64,000 nt of DNA from Sporomusa acidovorans (GCF_900101845.1 NZ_FNAM01000018.1:1-64000); one strand, 5' to 3'; counted from the stretch's first letter, positions 47,433 through 56,410 are shown. Made by a program: numbers and translations. Notes: generated by a model not told the origin, from the letters alone.

Positions 47433-48953
47433 TCAGTTTTTACAGCTATGTACACGCCGAACAACTTGTTCCACTATATCCCTAATCATGTCCGGACTAA
47501 GAGCTGGTGAAGCGCTCATCTCGCTCTGCCGGCTAACGGGATTTTGCGCCATAGCAGCTATACCGGCCGGCTCAATATAATTGGGAATCGTTAACTCCGC
47601 AGGCTCGCGAACAGGCCAGGCAACCCGCTTGACATTAATAAGATGCAGCGGCGTAACATTCTCCGAAACGCTGGATCCTCCCCAGGTCCCGCATCCCAGT
47701 GTAAAAGAAGGCGCCAACCCGGTGGTTGCTCCTACTCCCCCCAAGGACGAAGGTGTGTTGACCAGAATACGAAATACCGGTTTCCTCATGGCAAACTCAC
47801 GAATAATCTCTTTATTTTCACTGTGAATAACCAGGCTATGTCCTATGCCGCCGGACTCTAAAAGTTCAATACACCGGTCACAGCCCTCCTGCCAATCACG
47901 AACCCGATAGAAACCCAGCACGGTTGTTAATTTTTCATGAGACAAGGGATACTGCGGACCTACTCCCTGGAGGGGTGCAACCAAACACCTTGTATCGGCA
48001 GGGACAGTGATTCCCAGTTGACTGGCGATAAATTTTGCATCCTTTCCCACATATTGAGGACTCATTCCCCCCGTCGGCAGAATAACTGCTTTAGCTACTT
48101 TTTGAACTTCTTCCGCTTCAAGGAAGTAGGCACCATTTCTTTTTAAGAGCTCAATCAGTTCATCTGCTATACATTCTTCCGCAACAATGGCTTGCTCTGA
48201 CGCACAAATCGTGCCGTTATCAAAGGTTTTGCCAATAATGATCTGTTCCGCTGCCCGGTCTAACCGGGCACTGCGTTCAACAAAAGCCGGCACATTGCCC
48301 GGGCCCACACCCAAAGCCGGTTTTCCACTGGAATAGGCCGTCTTTACCAGACCGCTGCCGCCTGTTGCCAAAATCAGCTTTGTATCCGGGTGCTTCATGA
48401 GTTCATTGGTTGCCTGCATGGACACAGTACTCATACAGCCGATCACGCCTTCAGGGGCACCGGCGGCAACTGCAGCCTGATTCATAAGCTTAGCTGCCTC
48501 ATGGGTACATTTTATTGCCGACGGATGTGGCGAAAAAACAATCGCATTGCGCGCTTTCAGGGCAATCATGGATTTATAAATCACAGTAGATGTCGGATTT
48601 GTTGTCGGCACTATCCCGACAATGATTCCCACAGGTTCGGCAATTTCCACCATATGCTGTTTTTTATCCTCATTAATAACCCCGATGGTCTTCATATCTT
48701 TGATAAATTCATAAACATGATGAGAGGCAAAATAATTCTTCAGGCATTTATCCTCATAGTTTCCCATTCCCGTTTCAGATACTGCCATCATGGCTAGTTT
48801 CGCGGCGTTAGTCTCACCTGCTTGCCGCATAAAATCAATGACGCGGTCAATCTGCTCTTTTGAAAAGTTCTTGATGATTTCCTGTGCTTTTTGGGCCGCG
48901 CATACCAGATTGCGGGCTTCCTGCATGGAAAGCAAATCCCGATCCAATTCCAT
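47433..48953 (-). CDS. eutE: CoA-acylating acetaldehyde dehydrogenase EutE
   Basis: A 506-residue aldehyde dehydrogenase that converts acetaldehyde and CoA to acetyl-CoA. Catalytic Cys250 is in TFDNGTICASEQA; cofactor motif GGSGLVKTAYSSGKPALGVGPGN. The last ~25 residues (SPDMIRDIVEQVVRRVHS) form a C-terminal encapsulation peptide, unlike the N-terminal one in E. coli EutE. Confidence 0.96.
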   Translation of the reverse strand: MELDRDLLSMQEARNLVCAAQKAQEIIKNFSKEQIDRVIDFMRQAGETNAAKLAMMAVSETGMGNYEDKCLKNYFASHHVYEFIKDMKTIGVINEDKKQHMVEIAEPVGIIVGIVPTTNPTSTVIYKSMIALKARNAIVFSPHPSAIKCTHEAAKLMNQAAVAAGAPEGVIGCMSTVSMQATNELMKHPDTKLILATGGSGLVKTAYSSGKPALGVGPGNVPAFVERSARLDRAAEQIIIGKTFDNGTICASEQAIVAEECIADELIELLKRNGAYFLEAEEVQKVAKAVILPTGGMSPQYVGKDAKFIASQLGITVPADTRCLVAPLQGVGPQYPLSHEKLTTVLGFYRVRDWQEGCDRCIELLESGGIGHSLVIHSENKEIIREFAMRKPVFRILVNTPSSLGGVGATTGLAPSFTLGCGTWGGSSVSENVTPLHLINVKRVAWPVREPAELTIPNYIEPAGIAAMAQNPVSRQSEMSASPALSPDMIRDIVEQVVRRVHSCKN

Positions 48954-48971
48954 TTGAGTAATCCCCCCCGG

Positions 48972-49619
48972 TTAAAACTTCAGAGCATTTTCGGCAACTG
49001 CGATAACAGCTTGTTGAAATGCCTCACAGGCTGAACGGCAAGCACTTTGTGAACCGGTGAGTAAGGCACCGCCGAAATTCGTCTCTGTCGGCGGACCGTA
49101 AAATGCCTTCATTTCTACTTCCGCCGCTTTTAACGCGGCATCAATGCCATAGACCGCCTCCAGCGGCGGCGCGATTAAATAAGCCAGCGGCTCACCTTCC
49201 TCGATTTTGGCAATCTTCGACAGGTAGCTGCCTGTGCGCGAAATGGTGTGGGGATACCAGGCCGTTTTTCCTCCGTCACAGGTATAAAAAAATGCTTCAT
49301 TTTCCAGATAATCGATACAGGCATCCACCCCGGCACGCACTTCTGCCGGATTGGGGGCCGCCAAGATACCAATAATTTCTCCCGATCGGGGCCCTGACGC
49401 GTGGGCGGCACCGGCATAAAAGCTTTTGGCGTACACGACTTCAACTTCTGCTTTTTTCGTGGCCTCATCCAAAGCGGTGTATGTGGAGTCATCGATATTG
49501 GCTGTAATCATGCCAACCGATCGCTGGTAATCCTTTAATCCAAGCTGTTCCACCAAATTGGGGGCAACATTGGGGATGAGCCGCACTGCTAAAACTTTTG
49601 GTTTAATAGGCTCAATCAT
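48972..49619 (-). CDS. eutL: BMC-T shell protein EutL
   Basis: A 215-residue tandem-BMC trimer protein of EutL type: LAVRLIPNVAPNLVEQLGL, AKSFYAGAAHASGPRSGEIIGILAAPNP, FGGALLTGSQSACRSACEAF. EutL forms large gated pores; the Cys and conserved FYAGAAHA loop lie at the pore. Confidence 0.97.
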   Translation of the reverse strand: MIEPIKPKVLAVRLIPNVAPNLVEQLGLKDYQRSVGMITANIDDSTYTALDEATKKAEVEVVYAKSFYAGAAHASGPRSGEIIGILAAPNPAEVRAGVDACIDYLENEAFFYTCDGGKTAWYPHTISRTGSYLSKIAKIEEGEPLAYLIAPPLEAVYGIDAALKAAEVEMKAFYGPPTETNFGGALLTGSQSACRSACEAFQQAVIAVAENALKF

Positions 49620-49650
49620 AAGAACCTTCCTCCCTACTTGTTTTTATCTA

Positions 49651-49986
49651 TTATTTAGCCGGTTCCGAAATTTTGGCTTTCGGTTTTTCTTCGCTATTGG
49701 GCATTTTCGGAAGAATCTGTTCCAATTCCTGATGCGGACGCGGAATGACATGGCAGCTCATCAGTTCGCCCACGCGTTCGGCTGCGGCCGCACCCGCGTC
49801 AACTGCGGCCTTAACCGCCCCTACATCGCCCCGCACCATCACGGTAACAAGTCCGCCGCCTACTTTTACTTTGCCGATAAGCGTTACATTGGCGGCTTTT
49901 ACCATGGCATCGGCGGCTTCAACTGCCCCGACAACACCTCTTGTTTCTACCATTCCAAGAGCAATCAATTCGTCTTTGTATGCCAT
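49651..49986 (-). CDS. eutM: BMC-H shell protein with charged C-terminal tail
   Basis: A 111-residue EutM/PduA-like hexamer protein: [43 protein letters not shown]. It has an extra Lys/Glu/Pro-rich C-terminal tail (about 18 residues, [16 protein letters not shown]). First BMC gene of the operon after the transporter and small regulator. Confidence 0.95.
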   Translation of the reverse strand: MAYKDELIALGMVETRGVVGAVEAADAMVKAANVTLIGKVKVGGGLVTVMVRGDVGAVKAAVDAGAAAAERVGELMSCHVIPRPHQELEQILPKMPNSEEKPKAKISEPAK

Positions 49987-50110
49987 TCATCTATTCTCCT
50001 TTCCATTTTTCTTCAATCGTGACCAACCCGGCCGCTAATAAAGTAGACACGTACCCGCCGAACCGCAGTTCTTCGGCTGAATCCGGCGGGCACAGCAGCT
50101 TGGCACATAA

Positions 50111-50419
50111 TTACAGCGAAACACGCTTCGCTGGCTGATCAGCGCTCCATCCTTGGGGGATATATTTAAGATATTTTTTTCCATAATCCGTTGCTCGAAA
50201 CTTATGCAAAAGTTTACCGTCATCCCCCATGAAGAGTTCCAGAATCTCAATCATTCCGACTGCTTTCATGGAAGCAAGATGGTCATCAACAATTGATCTT
50301 CTATATTGTCCGTCTGTCCCGTATTCGGGTTTTAATGCCTCCATAATTTCCAGTTCAGTAAGTCCCGTTTCCGGAAGTGTCAGCAGATGAAGAATACGAA
50401 ATCGCATAGGTAATAACAT
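50111..50419 (-). CDS. Small winged-helix-like protein
   Basis: A 102-residue protein with a helix-turn-helix-like pattern at residues ~18-55 (LTELEIMEALKPEY, RSIVDDHLASMKAVGMIEIL), consistent with a winged-helix DNA-binding fold. Preceded by a G6 ribosome site. Located between the transporter and the first shell gene, so a local eut regulator is plausible but unproven. Confidence 0.5.
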   Translation of the reverse strand: MLLPMRFRILHLLTLPETGLTELEIMEALKPEYGTDGQYRRSIVDDHLASMKAVGMIEILELFMGDDGKLLHKFRATDYGKKYLKYIPQGWSADQPAKRVSL

Positions 50420-50440
50420 TTACTAGTTCCCCCCCTTATA

Positions 50441-51439
50441 CTAATTATTTCTTAATTTAACAAGCTCTTTCGGATTAGCGGTAACCAAAATCGTCCCGAC
50501 AGTAATAATGGCAGCGCCACCGAGAAGAGTCGGGGTGATAGTAAGATCTGTTAACAGCCAGCCAAAAAAAACCGCCCAGAGTGCATAAGAAATATTGAAG
50601 GCCATGGCCCGTGCCACGCCAGTCATATTAATCGCCCGGTACCAGGCCAGGTAAGATACTCCGCCCAAGAGACCGGCAAGTGCAATATACCAAATGGCCT
50701 GTTCAAGAAAAGCATCCCAGAAAATAATCATTCCTGCTGCTAACGGCAAAACGGCAATAAAGTAAATGACAAAGGACACTGCTTCCCTGATACCGATGGC
50801 GATAGCCGGATCAACCATATCCATGCCAAAAGCCGAAAGCACGCCTTCTGATCCCCATCCAATAGTAGCTAACAAAGCCAGGGCTAAACCAAAGTAAAAA
50901 TTGGGGAAGTCACCTTCCGGCGGAACATAGCTTACGATAATAGCACCTGCAATACATAAGACAATACCCAGCCAAACGCGTGGCTGAATTTTCTCTTTTA
51001 ATACAAAAAAAGCTAAAATCGCACCAATTGCCGGATACATGGCCGTAATAGAGAGCGCATAAGAGGCTCCCGCCATGTTAATTCCCAGCAGATATCCAGA
51101 CATACCGATTGGGCCGCCGAATAATGCGCCTAAACAAACAATCATGCCGGGTTTTGTTCTGAGCGTCCGTAAATACTCCTTCCATCTACCCGTAAACAGG
51201 TTAAAAAAGAACAAATAAAAACCGGCAAATCCGTCATGTAACGCCGCTCCCGCCAAAGGCGCGGCATAAAGCGACGTCCCTCCCGTAAAGGGGGCCATTG
51301 CCAGTGCCAAGCCTAAGACAACGCCATCCAGCCCCCAGGTTGCCCCGGAAATAATCCCCCATAATAAACCCGTTTTGGCATGGGACAGTTCATTCTTTGC
51401 TTGCAGTTCCTGCAATTGTGCAGTACTTAAGTTGGACAT
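50441..51439 (-). CDS. DMT/EamA-type transporter
   Basis: A 332-residue membrane protein with ten hydrophobic helices in two EamA-like repeats (GLLWGIISGATWGLDGVVLG; MAFNISYALWAVFFGWLL). First gene of the eut operon and downstream of the sigma-54 promoter. There is no EutH in the window, so it is a candidate for ethanolamine or product transport. It ends in UAG. Confidence 0.8.
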   Translation of the reverse strand: MSNLSTAQLQELQAKNELSHAKTGLLWGIISGATWGLDGVVLGLALAMAPFTGGTSLYAAPLAGAALHDGFAGFYLFFFNLFTGRWKEYLRTLRTKPGMIVCLGALFGGPIGMSGYLLGINMAGASYALSITAMYPAIGAILAFFVLKEKIQPRVWLGIVLCIAGAIIVSYVPPEGDFPNFYFGLALALLATIGWGSEGVLSAFGMDMVDPAIAIGIREAVSFVIYFIAVLPLAAGMIIFWDAFLEQAIWYIALAGLLGGVSYLAWYRAINMTGVARAMAFNISYALWAVFFGWLLTDLTITPTLLGGAAIITVGTILVTANPKELVKLRNN

Positions 51440-51551
51440 ATTCTCCCTCCTTTTCTTCTTTTGGCTTTTTGCTAAAACGTAATAAAACCGCTCCGCCCTC
51501 CTTTCAATTATAAAGAATATTGCGATAAAAGAACCACTTATAAACTAATTA

Positions 51552-51568
51552 AGCAAAAACCGTGCCAG
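51552..51568 (-). promoter_or_regulatory. Sigma-54 promoter of the eut BMC operon
   Basis: Minus strand CTGGCACGGTTTTTGCT: GG at 51566-51565, GC at 51554-51553, 10-base gap, close to full consensus. The transporter gene starts about 100 bases downstream. Confidence 0.85.
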
Positions 51569-51639
51569 TATCTCGTACATTTTTTTCCTGCATATAACTG
51601 GGTTTTTAAGTGGTCTTCCAATAATAAAATCCCGTTGCC

Positions 51640-51666
51640 CTAAATCAAAAGTGACTCCTTAAGTCT
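51640..51666. promoter_or_regulatory. Putative activator (UAS) site upstream of the eut promoter
   Basis: Contains TGACTCCTTAAGTCT (dyad GACT-N5-AGTC). The 26 bases match those at 56291-56316 at 23 positions. Centre is about 105 bases upstream of the -12 element, typical of an enhancer-binding site. Confidence 0.6.
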
Positions 51667-51899
51667 TTTTCGATTTATAACTATCTTCAGGACGTTGCAT
51701 ATATTTTTATCACAATTTTCTTTTTTTTCTGTGTATGGAAGGAATGCATTTACCATATAGCGAACTATTTTTTACAATATATTTCTAATTTTAATACAAC
51801 CAATCCATAGCTTGTTAAAAAGAACGCAAAATGAGCCTCTACTTTACTATACATTTTCATAGATCAAATTTCAGTATTCTGGAAAGGGTGAGATTATCC

Positions 51900-53336
51900 G
51901 TGTCGGAATCCTGTATTAATTATGAACTTCTCAAAAATATTTTGGATCATTCTCATGACGAAATCTATGTTACAGATGCACAAGGAATTGTGCTCTATGT
52001 TAATCAGGCAGTAGAAGCTCATTGTGGAATCAGCGCTGGAGAAATTATCGGCAAGAACTCGGAAGAACTTTCAGCCTGCCATTATTGGCACCCACGGGTT
52101 AGTCCCATTGTCCTGGAAAAAAAGCAAAGCGTCACAATGGAACAAAAAACCCGCACCGGCAAAACCCTGTTAACCACGGCGACTCCCATATTTAATGAAG
52201 AGGGGAAGCTTGAATATATTATCGAAAATGGCAGAGATATTACCGAATCAACCGGGCTTAAAATAGAACTTGCCAAAAGCGAAAAATTACTGAATCGCTA
52301 TCAAACAGAAGTGGCCGTTCTGCGGAAAAATGAAATGAATATTCCTGATTTCATTTCCAGAAGCGCCAAAATGTCAAATCTCTTAGATCTTGTTCACCGG
52401 ATTTCACAGGTTGACTCTACCGTTCTCTTGCTGGGGGAATCGGGTTCCGGAAAAAGTCATATGGCCAAGCACATCCATAAAGACAGCCCACGATACAACG
52501 GGCCGTTCATTGTGGTAAACTGCGCTTCCATTCCGGCCGAACTTATGGAAGCGGAAATGTTCGGATATTCTAAAGGGGCATTTACCGGCGCAAACACCAA
52601 GGGAAATATCGGGCTTATTGAATTAGCCAGTGAAGGGACACTTTTTCTCGATGAAATTGCCGAATTGCCGCTTCATATGCAGGCCAAGCTCCTGCAAATC
52701 CTTCAAGAGAATCAATATTATAAAGTCGGTGGCCGGGAAGTCCAACAGGTTAACTGCCGCATTATTGCCGCCACCAACCAGAATATCCATAAGCTGCTTG
52801 AACAAGGGAAATTCCGGGAAGATTTGTATTACCGGCTTAATGTATTCGAAATTAAAATTCCCTCGTTACGGGAAAGAAAAGAAGAAATCATCCCGCTGGC
52901 TTTATATTTCTTAGATAAATATAATCAGAAGTATAAATATGAACGGCAATTATCCAAGCGAGCTATTGATTTGTTTTTACAATATTCCTGGCCAGGGAAT
53001 GCCCGTGAACTAAAAAATATGATTGAACGGTTGGTTGTCACCAGCCAAAGCAATATCATCGACGATTTGGATTTGCCGCAAAGCCTTACTGCCGTGCATG
53101 ACGCGAAACAGGCGATTTCAAGTTTTCCCAGTCTAACTTCCATTGTCGGTCACAACCTTTCATTAGAAGATGCAGTGGATGAAGTGGAGAAAAAGCTCAT
53201 TCTGCAGGCTTACCAGAAACTCGGCAGTTCCTATGAGGTGGCCAAATTTTTAAAAATCAGTCAAAGCAAAGCCAGCCGCCTTATCCGCAAATATATGCCT
53301 GAAGCACAGAATAAGTTTATGATAAGTCAAAATTAG
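51900..53336 (+). CDS. PAS-AAA+-HTH sigma-54-dependent activator
   Basis: A 478-residue enhancer-binding protein: PAS domain (~10-115), AAA+ (~150-390; Walker A GESGSGKSH, GAFTGA, Walker B LFLDEIAE, and YYRLNVFEIKIPSLRER), C-terminal HTH (SSYEVAKFLKISQSKASRLIRK). The start GTG 51900 follows GGAAAGGGTGAG; the frame opens at 51831. It lies between the eut and pyl units, each with sigma-54 promoters, and is the best candidate activator. Confidence 0.92.
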   Translation: MSESCINYELLKNILDHSHDEIYVTDAQGIVLYVNQAVEAHCGISAGEIIGKNSEELSACHYWHPRVSPIVLEKKQSVTMEQKTRTGKTLLTTATPIFNEEGKLEYIIENGRDITESTGLKIELAKSEKLLNRYQTEVAVLRKNEMNIPDFISRSAKMSNLLDLVHRISQVDSTVLLLGESGSGKSHMAKHIHKDSPRYNGPFIVVNCASIPAELMEAEMFGYSKGAFTGANTKGNIGLIELASEGTLFLDEIAELPLHMQAKLLQILQENQYYKVGGREVQQVNCRIIAATNQNIHKLLEQGKFREDLYYRLNVFEIKIPSLRERKEEIIPLALYFLDKYNQKYKYERQLSKRAIDLFLQYSWPGNARELKNMIERLVVTSQSNIIDDLDLPQSLTAVHDAKQAISSFPSLTSIVGHNLSLEDAVDEVEKKLILQAYQKLGSSYEVAKFLKISQSKASRLIRKYMPEAQNKFMISQN

Positions 53337-53341
53337 ATGCT

Positions 53342-53382
53342 AAAAAAGGTAAGACTGTCGGTCGAGATAGTCTTACCTTTTT
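53342..53382. terminator. Bidirectional terminator
   Basis: Arms AAAAAAGGTAAGACT / AGTCTTACCTTTTT with a 12-base loop between convergent genes; T run on the plus strand and A run in reverse. Confidence 0.9.
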
Positions 53383-53387
53383 GCATA

Positions 53388-54023
53388 TCAAGCGCTAATA
53401 AATTCCTTGCAGAGATCTGTTGCTGTTGCCGCATCAGGGGCATAAGCATCGGCACCGATTGAATTGGCAAACTCTTGTGATACCGGAGCCCCTCCCACAA
53501 TGATTTTGACTTTATCTCTAAGCCCCTCTTCAGTCAAAAGCTCAATGGTATCCTGCATTGCCGGCATGGTTGTTGTCAGTAAGGCTGACATACCCACAAT
53601 ATCCGGGTTATGTTCCTTAACGGCTGCCACGAATTTTTCCGGCGCCGCATCAATGCCAATATCAATCACTTCCAGACCGCCGCTTTGCATCATCATCGAC
53701 ACAAGATTCTTGCCAATGTCATGCAGATCTGCTTTTACTGTACCTAAAACAACTTTTCCCTGTTTGTGGATATCTCTTTCGGCAATTAATGGTTTGACAA
53801 TCTCCAGGCCGGCATTCATCGTACGGGCCGACATCAATACTTCCGGCACATACATATCCCCAGCTTTAAAACGTGCACCGACAACATTCATGCCGCCAAT
53901 TAATCCTTCATTGATAATTGCCAGCGGATCAGTGCCATTAGCGATAAAGAATTTAACCTGGTCTTTTACCTGATCTAAATTCCCGGTAATTACACTCTGG
54001 GCAAGATCGTTTAATGTAGCCAT
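53388..54023 (-). CDS. Corrinoid protein of the pylT operon (MttC-like)
   Basis: A 211-residue methyl-carrier protein with helical cap and cobalamin domain; DLHDIGKNLVSMMM gives the lower His ligand, SALLTTTMPAMQ and GGAPVSQEF follow. It is the last gene of the tRNA-Pyl operon and lies near mttB, so it is the likely methyl acceptor of the Pyl enzyme. Confidence 0.93.
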   Translation of the reverse strand: MATLNDLAQSVITGNLDQVKDQVKFFIANGTDPLAIINEGLIGGMNVVGARFKAGDMYVPEVLMSARTMNAGLEIVKPLIAERDIHKQGKVVLGTVKADLHDIGKNLVSMMMQSGGLEVIDIGIDAAPEKFVAAVKEHNPDIVGMSALLTTTMPAMQDTIELLTEEGLRDKVKIIVGGAPVSQEFANSIGADAYAPDAATATDLCKEFISA

Positions 54024-54053
54024 ATTCCTTTTCCCCCTTGACTTATATTAAAA

Positions 54054-55013
54054 TCACCTCGACCATGCCTGTAAAGCCTGGTCAAGTGTTCCTTCATGGA
54101 TAAGCCTGTAGGCCCGGTTATAGCGATTAAGACCATAGGGCCAGTAATCCTCATGCGGTTTGCCTGTGGCAATTTGCAGTACGGCCCAATAAGACCAGAG
54201 TGCGTCGCAAAGAAACTTATTAATAATCAGTCCGCCCCACTGTTTTTTAGCCAAATCACCGCCAAAGTACTCCCGCAACAAGTACCGTTCCTGCTCGTCG
54301 TTCAAACTTGCTTCAATTGACAGCGCTCCTAAATCAAACATTGGATCATTCATGCCCCCGTATTCCCAATCAATAAGGTAAAAGTCTTTCTGGTCATCCA
54401 GCCAATTTTCACACAACGGATCATTATGGCAAGGGGCTAACTGTACTGGATACTTCTTTAGGACGGCATCAATTTCATCTAATTTTTGGCTCATAAGCTC
54501 CGCACCCTCATAAAAGCGATAATTTTTCAGGCGCAAAAGCTCGCGATAATTACGTGTCTCATGTAAAGGGTTGAATTCTGATTTAAACTTCTTGCCGCAA
54601 GTATGGTATTTTCTAAATACCTTGGCAGCAAGCCGGATATAATGGTCCTCATTAAACTGTTCCGGATGCAGGGTAATACTGTTGTCAATATATTTACAGA
54701 CCTGATTGCCGGTTGTCTCATCATAGTGAATAATCGGCGCATTTACCTTAATATCAGACATAATCTGTGCATTATGTTTTTCTGCCGGACGGTTAAGATA
54801 TTCCAGCGTTCCCTCGCCGGCTAAGCGTAACGCATAGGTAACCTCACTAACTGTTACTTTATAATTGCTGTTTGTCAGACCGCCCGGAAGTATTGCAATA
54901 CGGTCAATTCTCGTTTCTTCCTGTTGAAAGTAAGGAATGGCGCCAATCATCGCAAAGATTCTGCCGATATGGTTTAGTGGAATTGATTCCTCAAGCTCAA
55001 CTTTGTGGTACAT
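54054..55013 (-). CDS. LicA/choline-kinase-like phosphotransferase
   Basis: A 319-residue APH-fold kinase of the LicA group: PGGLTNSNYKV at the ATP loop, catalytic CHNDPLCENWL and metal motif LIDWEYGGMNDPMFDLG. Family members phosphorylate choline, ethanolamine or related alcohols. Start ATG 55013 follows GGGGGGAG. Co-transcribed with tRNA-Pyl, pylSc and the corrinoid protein gene, so it may act on the amine substrate or its product. Confidence 0.88.
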   Translation of the reverse strand: MYHKVELEESIPLNHIGRIFAMIGAIPYFQQEETRIDRIAILPGGLTNSNYKVTVSEVTYALRLAGEGTLEYLNRPAEKHNAQIMSDIKVNAPIIHYDETTGNQVCKYIDNSITLHPEQFNEDHYIRLAAKVFRKYHTCGKKFKSEFNPLHETRNYRELLRLKNYRFYEGAELMSQKLDEIDAVLKKYPVQLAPCHNDPLCENWLDDQKDFYLIDWEYGGMNDPMFDLGALSIEASLNDEQERYLLREYFGGDLAKKQWGGLIINKFLCDALWSYWAVLQIATGKPHEDYWPYGLNRYNRAYRLIHEGTLDQALQAWSR

Positions 55014-55082
55014 GTCTACTCCCCCCAATTTGTATTTAAATGAAAACGTATACCCGGCAACTTGATCCTTCCATGCTTTCCC

Positions 55083-55925
55083 TCACAGGATGTTTAGCCG
55101 AACACCGTCTAAATAACTCCTGCTTCTTCCCATGCTTTGAATATTATTTGCTCCTTCACGAATCAACAGCAGCCGCTCCAAACCAAAACCAATCCCAACC
55201 CAGGGATCAATAATTCCCCATTTTTCATCCAAAACATGCGGTCCCATTGCACCTGACCCCAGTTCCAGCCCGTTTTTGACAATATCCACAGTATCGCCAT
55301 AGACTACCGACGATTCCGTTATAAATTCATACTCTTCAATCCCGGCAGCCGTCATTACCCATTCTGCCATTTTCTTTAAGGATTGGTGCCGATTGTCAAG
55401 CGGCGTTCCCAATTCCGCAAGATTCAGCATGGTAAACTCATTAAGATGATGCGCACCCTGTGATTCTTTGCGATAGCAGCTTCCTATTTCAAAAATACGA
55501 ATCGGCTTTTCCCAGAAACGTTCCAGCTCATGCCAGAGAGCATATAGATTGGGAGCCAGCATGGGCCGCAGACAATGTTTGGCATCCAGCCAGAATACTT
55601 GGGAAAACAGAGGATGGTCATCTGCAATTGTCATTTTGGCTAATGCCGCTTTCGTAATAATCGCAGGTGTTGCAACCTGTACAAATCCTTGCTTACATAA
55701 TACGTCAGCCAACCGGTCTGTCAGTTCCAGCAGCGACGGACGGCGCTTGCTAGTGCGCAATCTTTCCAGCCGTAATTTCCCCTGACCCACTAGTTGACGC
55801 TCAATCTTTTGAAACGCACGGTCACGTCCGGCTGTTTCTGTAAAATTCATTGCCAGCATTGCGGCAGTTGCATTCAGTTCCTTCAACCTTTGCAATTGAA
55901 CCGGTGTCCATAAAATACTCACCAT
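55083..55925 (-). CDS. pylSc: Pyrrolysyl-tRNA synthetase, catalytic domain (split, PylSc)
   Basis: A 280-residue class II synthetase core. LRPMLAPNLYALWHELERFW, FEIGSCYRKESQGAHHLNEFTMLN, VYGDTVDI and WVGIGFGLERLLL match PylS motifs 2 and 3. The N-terminal tRNA-binding domain is encoded separately at 58248-58577. Start ATG 55925 has AAGGAGG just upstream. It directly follows the tRNA-Pyl gene. Confidence 0.96.
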   Translation of the reverse strand: MVSILWTPVQLQRLKELNATAAMLAMNFTETAGRDRAFQKIERQLVGQGKLRLERLRTSKRRPSLLELTDRLADVLCKQGFVQVATPAIITKAALAKMTIADDHPLFSQVFWLDAKHCLRPMLAPNLYALWHELERFWEKPIRIFEIGSCYRKESQGAHHLNEFTMLNLAELGTPLDNRHQSLKKMAEWVMTAAGIEEYEFITESSVVYGDTVDIVKNGLELGSGAMGPHVLDEKWGIIDPWVGIGFGLERLLLIREGANNIQSMGRSRSYLDGVRLNIL

Positions 55926-55965
55926 GCACCCTCCTTGCAGTCTACAGTGCAGGGCTCCCTATAGT

Positions 55966-56037
55966 TGGCGGGGAGTACGGGAGTTTCACCCGCCTGCACG
56001 AATTTAGAGTCCGTGTGATCCATTCGATCCACCCCCC
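55966..56037 (-). tRNA. pylT: tRNA-Pyl (anticodon CUA)
   Basis: 72 nt, CCA encoded at the 3' end. Near identical, as I recall it, to the Desulfitobacterium tRNA-Pyl. It has a 7-bp acceptor stem, the 6-bp anticodon stem typical of tRNA-Pyl (CACGGA / UUCGUG) and loop CUCUAAA, anticodon at 56005-56007 on the complementary strand. It decodes UAG. First gene of the pylSc operon. Confidence 0.97.
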
Positions 56038-56084
56038 ATAAAAAGATACTTATTGTTAGGTCAGCGATCTGCAATAATTTTCAA

Positions 56085-56103
56085 TTGCAAGAAACGTGCC
56101 ACT
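56085..56103 (-). promoter_or_regulatory. Sigma-54 promoter of the pylT-pylSc operon
   Basis: Minus strand GTGGCACGTTTCTTGCAA: GG at 56100-56099, GC at 56088-56087, gap 10. tRNA-Pyl starts about 50 bases downstream, so UAG decoding would be switched by a sigma-54 activator. Confidence 0.85.
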
Positions 56104-56120
56104 TTCTTCTATATAGTACG

Positions 56121-56217
56121 CCAATAAAGATTTACAGACAGGGTGTTAGTAAAAGCGGAGGTTAAGCGCCAGCGGCGGAGCGTTACTAATACCCTGGCAG
56201 ATGAAAATCTTTATTGG
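56121..56217. repeat. 97-bp palindromic element in the pylT/mttB spacer
   Basis: Outer 13-base inverted ends (CCAATAAAGATTT / AAATCTTTATTGG) and inner 14-base arms (CAGGGTGTTAGTAA / TTACTAATACCCTG) around a GC-rich centre. MITE- or REP-like. A left-half copy lies at 56411-56471. Confidence 0.7.
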
Positions 56218-56290
56218 ATTTTCTATAGCCAGTTTTCCCCTATATAGCTTGACTCTCAGTCACCTTAAACTGAGAAAAATGCGCTGCTAA

Positions 56291-56317
56291 CTAAATCAAA
56301 AATGACTTCGTAAGTCA
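56291..56317. promoter_or_regulatory. Putative activator (UAS) site between pylT and mttB
   Basis: Contains the perfect dyad TGACTTCGTAAGTCA. Matches the eut upstream motif (51640-51665) at 23 of 26 positions. It lies ~223 bases from the pylT -12 element and ~187 bases from the mttB -12 element. A further dyad TGACTCTCAGTCA is at 56250-56262. Confidence 0.6.
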
Positions 56318-56410
56318 AATTCGCTTACGTCTTCACCTTATTGGACGCTCAACCGCAAGTCTGACAACCAATCCCTTGCACCAGCTCCCAGCACTTTGAT
56401 TTAACAGTAT

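Larger units (their letters stand above)
51440..51899. other. Divergent control region, eut operon / sigma-54 activator
   Basis: 460 bases. Holds the eut sigma-54 promoter (51552-51568) and, ~105 bases upstream of it, a 26-base motif containing a dyad (51640-51666) that recurs near 56291. No ORF or RNA gene seen. Confidence 0.6.

Noticed and set aside
50035-50250. A second small ORF overlapping the winged-helix gene
   Set aside because: It is a shadow in another frame of the same strand with no ribosome site and no family.
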